From contig NC_065887.2 of NCBI RefSeq assembly GCF_932274485.2, positions 42,241,201 through 42,305,200 on the forward strand: a stretch of 64,000 nt of DNA. The letters are read 5' to 3'. This document shows positions 56,611 to 64,000 of this stretch, piece after piece. The notes under the pieces were generated by a model, which was not told the DNA's origin, ran no database searches, and saw only the letters and a program-made list of their open reading frames with translations. Made by a program: the position numbers and the translations under genes. The DNA is from Patella vulgata (lineage: Eukaryota; Mollusca; Gastropoda; Patellidae). Position 1 is the stretch's first letter, and every line of letters begins with the position of its first letter.

Positions 56611-57486
56611 TGCGACATGCAATAGCGCCATACACGTGGGAGGGGTTTATTGTCAAATTTGACACTTCAAAGAAGGGTAGATGAAAACCACCGCGTGCTG
56701 GTTTATCTATCCATATTTGCTTTCCTATCGGTTATTGCATAAGATTTACTGTTTAACGTATCTTTGCTTTAGTGTGTTACGTTTAATTTGATCGGGAGAC
56801 GTGTTCGTCGACGTCAACCGACAACACTGCAAGAATTGGCCGTGGCACTGCAAGAGGAGTGGGTCAGATTGCCCCAAATCGTGATTGGACGGTTGATTAG
56901 GAGCATGTCACGACGAATTGCTGAATGTCTGAGGATTGGTCGACCAATCTTGCAGTATAACAACGAGCGACATGAGAAGAAACCCTACTGTATAATATAC
57001 CATAGCGACACAACAACAAACCGTAGAGTATAACAGATATCACAGCCGCGTGAGAACATGCGACATGCAATAGCGCCATACACGTGGGAGGGGTTTATTG
57101 TCAAATTTGACACTTCAAAGAAGGGTAGATGAAAACCACCGCGTGCTGGTTTATCTATCCATATTTGCTTTCCTATCGGTTATTGCATAAGATGTACTGT
57201 TTAGCGTATCTTTGCTTTAGTGTGTTACGTTTAATTTGATCGGGAGACGTGTTCGTCGACGTCAACCGACAACACTGCAAGAGGAGTGGGTCAGATTGCC
57301 CCAAATCGTGATTGGACGGTTGATTAGGAGCATGTCATGACGAATTGCTGAATGTCTGAGGATTGGTCGACCAATCTTGCAGTATAACAACGAGCGCGAC
57401 ATGAGAAGAAACCCTACTGTATAATATACCATAGCGACACAACAACAAACCGTAGAGTATAACAGATATCACAGCCGCGTGAGAAC
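56611..57486 (+). mobile_element. Tandemly duplicated fragment with Tc1/mariner transposase tail
   Basis: Two direct copies, 56611-57058 and 57059-57486. In each a short stretch reads like the C-terminal end of Tc1-like transposases: GRRVRRRQPTTLQELAVALQ, then EEWVRLPQ..IGRLIRSMSRR in copy 1. Copy 2 lacks 21 bp between two CACTGCAAG repeats. No catalytic domain or terminal repeats remain. Shorter diverged units follow to about 57570. Confidence 0.75.
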
Positions 57487-57574
57487 AAATCTTACAGTAT
57501 AACAGAAACGAGCGCGACGTGAGAACAAGCTTTGAGGTATAACAGATACTAGTGCCACATGAGAACAACTAGTG

Positions 57575-58674
57575 ATGACAAATCTAGAGTTATCTTTAAT
57601 TGGTAGAGCCACATGACACGGGGAAGTGCGATGGCAATAGTGGTAAAACTTGGTCAGAATTGTTAAAGAACGAGGAAGTGGAACTAACCAAATTGAGAAG
57701 TAAATGTTTGGATGCCTACATCAACATTTGTGGAGTCTGCTCGGTTAATAACTCTGTCGTAGAGAAGGCAATGAGCCCTTCCTGGATGGAAAGCGTATGA
57801 AACACAGGGATGATTTAGTTTGCATGCTGTGACGTGGTATTTGCAGCAAATGTAACAACCGTATCTGTATAAAGATTTATGCTAGTTTGGTGAAACTATC
57901 AAGACCATACTCACTACTAAAATCAACATTGCTACAAGATTGGCCATGTTCGGCTACGTTTTCTATTAGCTCTAGAAAGCTATTTAATTGAACACTTATT
58001 AGTCAATTCCATTTTTGGCGCACCGTGAAACAATGAATCAATCACAGAGATTGTTCTGTGTGGATGTTCAACCTGTATGACAATATATCAACGAACATCA
58101 GTATTATATTAATGCACACAATGTGAACAAAACAATTATATAACTGGATGGTATTTAAGTAGTGGCGGAGCCAGCGTTTAGAGAAGGCAAACGACACATG
58201 AAAGTGAGTGGGTAGCATTCACCGAAAGATGCGAGTTTGGAAATTTTTCAAATAGCAATAATGTTCTTAAATTCACAAAGGACGAAACCTGGGAAACGGT
58301 AAAGCAAATGTATGATTCAGTATTGTACATCTGTAAGATGAGCAGCACAGGGGCTATGTGAGAGGGACTCAATTACGAGATTTGCGTCATGGTTTTGAAT
58401 TTTTGCGCCTTATTGAATTTTTGCGCCCGTCGCAAATGGCAAAAAATCACGCTGCTTTAATGCGGTTTTTTTTTCTAAACAATATTTATTCACCCAACCT
58501 CCTGCCCCGCACACACATATAAATACATGTATTGGGCCTGGACAGGTTCTTGTTCCTCATGCAAAATCGTGGAACACATCGCCCCTGAAACAGAACAACT
58601 CTTAAGGTGGGCATATGTCGATCTTACAACTGAGAAAAACTGAAAAAGGTTGACATGCCCTTAGGACGTTAAAC
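57575..58674. other. Unassigned sequence
   Basis: No recognisable gene. An open frame at 57600-57800 has no family I can name and no visible splice or start context. Confidence 0.5.
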
Positions 58675-59159
58675 GGCCACAGATCACAAATTATTTCCCC
58701 ATTGACTTTAATGTTAATTCTCGTCTCTTAGACCGGCTCTAACTTTTCCCCAAATTTTCGTTGGGTAGAACGCTTTCTGCCACAGATGGAGGAAGATGTG
58801 GCAAACTCTTGCCCAAAAGCATGTATGAGGTTCACCTTGAAAAACTTGAAATAACTCAAGCTGGAAGTAAAGACCATTTAACATGCAATTTCCGGCCCTA
58901 CATTTCAACGTAACCAACCTCACAACTCTTGTATCCTTCCGCCTCAAAACTAACCTCACAACTCGTGTATCCTTCCGCCTCAAAATCATGAATATTCACC
59001 AAAACCTGGCAGAAAATGTATTTTCAAACCCTTTTCTTTTATTCTACACCAAAAAGTCAACAAAAATCGCCATGTAAAAGGGGGAAAGAGAGAGACTAAA
59101 AATAACTTTGGCCCTTGTTTCGTGGGGGACTGCCCAGGAATATTTGGTGATCTGTGTCC
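58675..59159 (-). mobile_element. MITE type 2, inverted copy (485 bp)
   Basis: GGCCACAGATCACAAAT to GGTGATCTGTGTCC; the inverse of 49895-50320. A 33 bp segment (CTCACAACTCTTGTATCCTT region) is duplicated internally near 58918-58985. Confidence 0.85.
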
Positions 59160-60139
59160 TATATAAGGGTGAAACTTCAGGTATCACCAAAAGGCCTTTT
59201 TTGTTTGCTTCCAATGTGTTCTGGCAACATGCCGGCGAAAGGAAATCAAAATCAAAGAATAACTGCAAAAATGATGGCCCTTTAAGTATATATGCTGCTT
59301 TATGTACAGCGGCGCAACCTCAGGTCAATGGGCCTTTTGTGCTAAAATTTAAAAATCTTTCTTATTAAAGGCAGTATTTGAATTCCGTGAAAAAATTAGA
59401 CAAGTTACAAACAAATTACACAGAAAACACTCGTAAGCTGGATTTTTTTTTTCAAAAATATTATTTTTTACTGCCATGTCATGAAAAATGTACAAAATTT
59501 ACATGTAGCATCTTTCAAAATAATAATAATTTTCCACTTTTTAGATAGCCAGATGCATTGATTGTAATATTAGAGATCTATACTGAAACATGTATCCCCA
59601 CCCCCTAAATATGTCACTGACTGAATCAATCTAATGGTTGGTTGCAGAAGTAACATCACCAAAGGAATCTGTCTAATAGCTATGTTTTACCATCCCTGGC
59701 TAACATATGTACATATAAACTGAAACATGTGCAATAAATATGAATTATGGTTAAAAATAGGCCTTGATGAAAGAAAAAAATGCCATATTTGGTTTCTGAC
59801 AACCCCTCTCTAACAAAAGGGTCACAGAATACTCAATTTTCACAAACTTGGGATATTTTAATGTTTTCAACATCTCAGAGGCACCATACAAATCTTTATT
59901 GCAACTCTTGTGCCGAAGCAAGTTGTTTGGACCTTTACATCAATTGCCTGAAAAAAGGAAGTCCAAAAAGTAGTTATGAGAGAGTTGACAAGATGAAGGA
60001 GGCCTGAAAAGGAGCAAAATTAACATTTTACTTTTCTATAAGTAACATAAATGCAACAAACACCACAAATCTTAGATTTTGATACGAAAATATTGAACAT
60101 TAAGCTGACATTTACACATCTACAAAATTTGTATATCAC
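59160..60139. other. Unassigned sequence and a repeat shared with 51.2 kb
   Basis: 59160-59930 is unassigned; short open frames at 59108-59368 and 59780-60007 match nothing I know. 59935-60135 is the inverse of 51165-51360 and ends where PLE2 begins. Confidence 0.5.
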
Positions 60140-60659
60140 AGTACTTGGGTTTAATATATAAGAGTTCATGATGAAGCCATTTACAAAAATTAAATAATAA
60201 TAACAATAAGAAGTAAAAAGATTAAGCAAAAACAACACAATATAATAGACCCACGGTCCAACCAAAGGATAATATTGACTAACAATGAATGCCTTCAAAG
60301 GGAGCCATTGGGTGAAACCATATTACAGTTAATGAGGTGATCAAGATGAGACCATTCACCAAGAAATACAAACACAACATAACCCTACATCCATTGTCTA
60401 AATAAACATGAATAATATATGCTTACTAATTAAGCAATCCAGGAAATAAATGATGTTAAACAAATGAAAACCATAACAAAATATGAATAAACAATACATA
60501 ATGGGAATAACTAAGCAATATGAGGTGATTAAACATGTATAGATTGGCAGGCTGATTCTGAGAAACCAGTAGAGTGATATATTAAGTAAATGTAGACAGT
60601 TTGTAATACTTGAGGTAAGGACGTAAAGTAAAGCTGCTGAATTAAGGAATTAGAACCCT

Positions 60660-61886
60660 TTAAGTGGTATTATTCATCCTGATAATGTGATCATATGCCC
60701 TTGAAATGTGAAGCCCTGCGTCCCTGTTCAGTTCTGGTGAGTATCTTCTAATGTCAATTGCTTCTAGGATTTTCCTGGTGTTCTTGTTCTTCTGTTGGTT
60801 GGATGTAAGAATCTGCACATCGTTCCATTCGACTCTATGTTGCGGGTGGTTTCGAAGATGCTCTGCTATGGCTGAGTTGTTGGTAGCAGCTTTGGATCTG
60901 TGTTCCGATATTCGTTTATCTAGGGGTCGTTTACTTTCGCCAATGTATGAGAAATCACAAGGGCAGTTGACTTGGTAGACGACTCCCTTAGGCTGAATAG
61001 GTAGGCTTGGCTTTAGTTTGCCATTCGCTTTCAGTATCTGTTTTAATGTGGTAGGGACAGAGAATGTGGTATCAATGTTGGACTTCTTGAGTAGGTTGCT
61101 GACTTGGTATGATAGGTTGCCATAAAATGGTAAAATTATTCTAATCATCTCTTTGGGCGTTTTTTGTTGGCTTTTTTTGATGTTTTTTGTTGTTTCTTTG
61201 ATTTGTTTCATGACTAGTTCTGGAGGGTAGTTGTTCAAGTTGCAAAGCACATGACGTAGATGTTCCAATTCATCCTGCAGAAATTCAGGTTCACTAATGC
61301 CTATGGCTGTGCGTGTTAAGGTTGATATCAGGGCTTTTTTGATGTTGTGGGGGTGGCTAGAGTTGTAATTAATATACTGATCCGTGTGGGTTGGTTTTCG
61401 ATATATTTTGGTTTTCAATTGATTGTTAACTTTCACAACTTGAACATCTAAAAACGGTAGTGCTTCATCTTTTTCGGTCTCAATGGTGAATTTAATTCTG
61501 GGATGCTGTTTATTCAGGTGATCTAATAGGGTCATTGGTTCATCTTTTTCTTCCAGTACCACAAACGTATCGTCGACCTTGCGCAACCACGTAATTGGAG
61601 TAACAGGTGAGGTTCTGAGTGCGCGTTCTTCGAAGTCAGTCATGAAAATTTCAGAAATTAAAGGAGAAAGGGGGCTGCCCATAGGTAAACCACTAACTTG
61701 CTTGTATAGGTCATCCCCCCAGGTAAAGTATGTGGAATCAAGGCACATGGTGGCTAATTCGATGATATTGTCAGTAGATAATTTAGTTTCCAAGGGTACT
61801 TCAAGGTAGTTTATTCGGGAGCGGAGGGCTTCAATAGCTTCTTGACGTGGTATATTGGTAAAGAGATCAACTACATCGTATGACAC
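60660..61886 (-). pseudogene. PLE2 reverse transcriptase core and GIY-YIG endonuclease
   Basis: About 408 codons. Begins within RT motif A (SYDVVDLFTNIP), followed by motif B SGLPMGSPLSPLISEIFM, motif C WLRKVDDTFVVL, LPFLDVQV and RKPTHTDQYINY. The C-terminus carries GVVYQVNCPCDFSYIGESKR and AIAEHL, the GIY-YIG nuclease. All key residues I can check are present in this part; the element is inactivated by breaks just upstream. Like PLE1 it has Lys rather than Tyr before VDD. Confidence 0.85.
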
Positions 61887-62030
61887 AATTCTATCAGGAC
61901 GGCTTATTTCTCTAATTTCCTTACAAACCCCCAGAGTCTTTAACGAAGGAGGTAGAGGTAGTTCCTAATGGGGCAAGTAGTTTAGATAGGTGTCTGGCAA
62001 CATTGTAAAAAACAGAGTCCCTAGAACAAA

Positions 62031-62972
62031 CTAAAAATCTGGCCTTAATTGGGTTTTGATGGTAGCCCGGGCATATGGGGGGCGTGGATGGTTTGGTTTC
62101 AGCTGGTAGGAAAGATCTTTTGTTATCTGTTGGGAGTCACATAATTTCTTTAATTTATCATTTAATTGTTTCTCTAATATTGTAGTTGGATTTTTTCTTA
62201 TCTTTCTATAGGTAACAGTATCTTTTAGAAGTTGATCGACGGTAGAGTTGTAGTCCCCAGAATTCATGATGACAGTGGATTTCCCTTTATCAGCTGGTAT
62301 AATAACTATAGACTTATCTTTCTTTAGGTCTTGTATGGCTCTGGTTTCACCTTTGGTAATGTTGTAGGAATTCTTCTTAGCAGTTGACTTCATTATTAGG
62401 TTGGCTATCTGGTGACGAAGGAACTCAACTTTTCCTCCAGGTGCTAGTTGGCACAAACCTTTCTCAATGTTGGCGATAAATACATTATGGTTGCTGGGTG
62501 CCCAGGATGGTGCAAACTTCAGGCCCTTAGCTAGTAGGTTGATTTGGTCATCGGTGAGGTCTTTACTGCTGAGGTTAACCACCGTCTTGGTGAGGAAATC
62601 TGTCTTGAGTTGGGTTGTGTCTGATTTCTTGGTAGTAGGCTTACATTTAATTAGTTCATCAAACTTTTTGAGGTGACGTTGTTTAATTATTCCATCTCTA
62701 GCTTGGTTGGTAGAAGTTTGAGCCTTGCGGATGGAGGCAAAGTCTTCATCTGTGACTAGGTTGTTGAGTTCCACATGTAACTCTTCTATTTGTCCTAATA
62801 GTCGGTGTTTGGTGTTCCGGTGATGCTGTATTCTTTCACGGACTAAGGATTTACTGGCTTGTAGAAGGATCTTATGAGCAGCATTCGAATTAACTGGACC
62901 CTTAAGTTTTAACCCTTGTGGCACAGTGTCACTGTCTCCGCTTCTCATGAGGAAAGTTACATTATTACACAC
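62031..62972 (-). pseudogene. PLE2 N-terminal domain and start of reverse transcriptase
   Basis: About 313 codons. Contains NLSSKDLTDDQINLLAKGLK and EKGLCQLAPGGKVEFLRHQ, which align with the N-terminal block of PLE1, then IIPADKGKSTVIMN and HPRPPYARATIK (fingers region). The frame closes at 62031, before motif A, because of a reading-frame break. It is continued, after a second break, by the piece at 60660-61886. Confidence 0.8.
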
Positions 62973-63240
62973 TCTTATATGTTTAATGATGTTGATGGTA
63001 TCAGTGATGATGGTAATTTTGTCTGCGACCTAGTCTGTGCCGGGAATTTGAATACACTGTCTAGGAACGACACAATATTTTGCCACTCTTTGTCCATGTT
63101 CTTGATTTTTTTAAATTTTGCCCAGACATGATACACTAACCTGGAGATGGTGATAGTGTCCTCAATAGGTCTAGATAGCTGCTGAATAATCTCTCTGCCA
63201 ACAGCTAGGTAAAACAGCATTATCAGCAGATTTTAAAAAC

Positions 63241-64000
63241 TTACAGTCGGAATGTTTTTTTGCATAGCATGAAAACGTACCCATTTGAAATATTACTACC
63301 GTCAGTACCATCCCCACGCTGGTAAGTTTATATGAGTTCAAAAACATCTGACTTGGTTTTTCTTGTTGCCATTTCGTCTAAAAATATAAAAAGATTTACC
63401 TAAAGCCACAGAAGTGAAATCACGGACAAAATTGTTCAGTTCTACTGAAAGAACTAGCATCAATCTATTAAACATAATGCATTGCAATGTGCCTATTCCT
63501 AGCCTTGAGGAATGGACTGATGGGAAGGGGGGACGCCCCAGTCAAATCCATGGAAAAAATAATCTATCTATCTATCTATATTTGCGTTTTTCGTCCACTA
63601 CCTAGAAGGCTAGAGGAATGGGAAGGGGAAGGACACCCGAGTCACCCATGGGAAGGGGATCCGCAACTTAAGCATACATTATGCAAGAGCTAAATCTGCC
63701 TATTGCATATCTTTATTTAGGTTTCAGATGTTATAGAAATTATTAATTAGACCTTTATTTACACGACAAGCTCAAAATCAACTCTGTAGACCTACGGATG
63801 GTTTGGATAAAGTTTGGATTTAAACAGTCGTCCATGTAAAATTAAATCAATAAATGGGGGACCAAGCTAACGTTTACCGTTAGTCGCTGATGTCACTTAC
63901 GGAAACTGGTGACGAAAGGCCTGCCAAACGAGGCTACCATAGCCATAGAGCGTGTTACTTGATAACCGAGAATATGTGGGTGGAGTTATCGTCTGTCAAT
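63241..64000. other. Right-edge sequence with a foldback-family end
   Basis: 63668-63830 (CATTATGCAAGAGCTAAATC, ATTAATTAGACCTTTATTTA) matches the ends of the 12 kb foldback element; the rest of that copy would lie near or beyond the edge. A short (TATC)n run lies at 63563-63580. No gene seen. Confidence 0.5.

Larger units (their letters stand above)
60140..63240 (-). mobile_element. PLE2: second Penelope-like element, broken
   Basis: A minus-strand element encoding the same domain series as PLE1 but only moderately similar, so a different family. The coding part runs from about 62972 to 60660, with a further possible N-terminal frame at 62975-63220. The frame is disrupted about twice between 61.9 and 62.05 kb. 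The region 60140-60655 has no open frame and looks like 3' UTR. Beyond 60135 the sequence matches an unrelated repeat (see 51165-51360), which sets the left limit. No terminal repeats or target-site duplication were recognised, so the ends are approximate. Confidence 0.75.

Noticed and set aside
57600-57800. 66-codon open frame after the Tc1 fragment
   Set aside because: No family match and no start or splice evidence.
59780-60007. 75-codon open frame with several cysteines
   Set aside because: Its end falls in a dispersed repeat also present at 51.2 kb, and no domain is recognised.

Overview
This is animal nuclear DNA: AT-rich, almost without genes, with GT-AG spliced exons, many SINEs, MITEs, minisatellites and two Penelope-like retroelements. 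The two abundant tRNA-derived SINE families and the 34-40 bp minisatellites suggest a lophotrochozoan, most likely a mollusc. That is inference from repeat style and from the protein sequence, not proof.

The one host gene I can support is the 5' part of an integrin alpha-subunit gene on the minus strand. Exon 1 (signal peptide and start of the beta-propeller) is at 44.1-44.3 kb, exon 2 at 23.76-23.88 kb, exon 3 at 20.55-20.66 kb and exon 4 at 3.53-3.65 kb. The four exons join in phase into the first propeller blades, and the gene continues beyond the left edge. Introns of 20.2, 3.1 and 16.9 kb separate about 0.5 kb of coding sequence. The sequence motifs (QWFGATV, CAPRY, PVGTC, SPCRT) fit the RGD-binding/PS2-like integrin alpha clade.

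Layout: 1-44.1 kb is this gene and its introns, packed with SINEs, minisatellites, palindromic MITEs and a nearly intact Penelope-like element (PLE1, 35.34-38.22 kb, opposite strand to the host gene, with a 13 bp target-site duplication and 65 bp inverted terminal repeats). From 44.4 to 64 kb lies the integrin 5' flank and intergenic DNA: more SINEs, a large foldback element (47.9-49.3 kb), two MITE types each present as an inverted pair (49.4-50.3 versus 54.1-54.5 and 58.7-59.2 kb), a 1.4 kb degenerate satellite (51.6-53.1 kb), a tandemly duplicated Tc1/mariner transposase tail (56.6-57.5 kb) and a second, broken Penelope-like element (PLE2, about 60.1-63.2 kb, minus strand).

The most unusual observation is at the integrin splice sites. 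A 26 bp minisatellite of about 19 units starts inside the 3' end of exon 2 and runs into the intron, so the genuine 5' splice site is the last unit of an array that repeats the donor (six further exact copies, three variants, about eight copies with GT changed to AT). The next exon has a 19 bp minisatellite running right up to its 3' splice site. Two adjacent exon boundaries of one gene are thus edges of tandem arrays.
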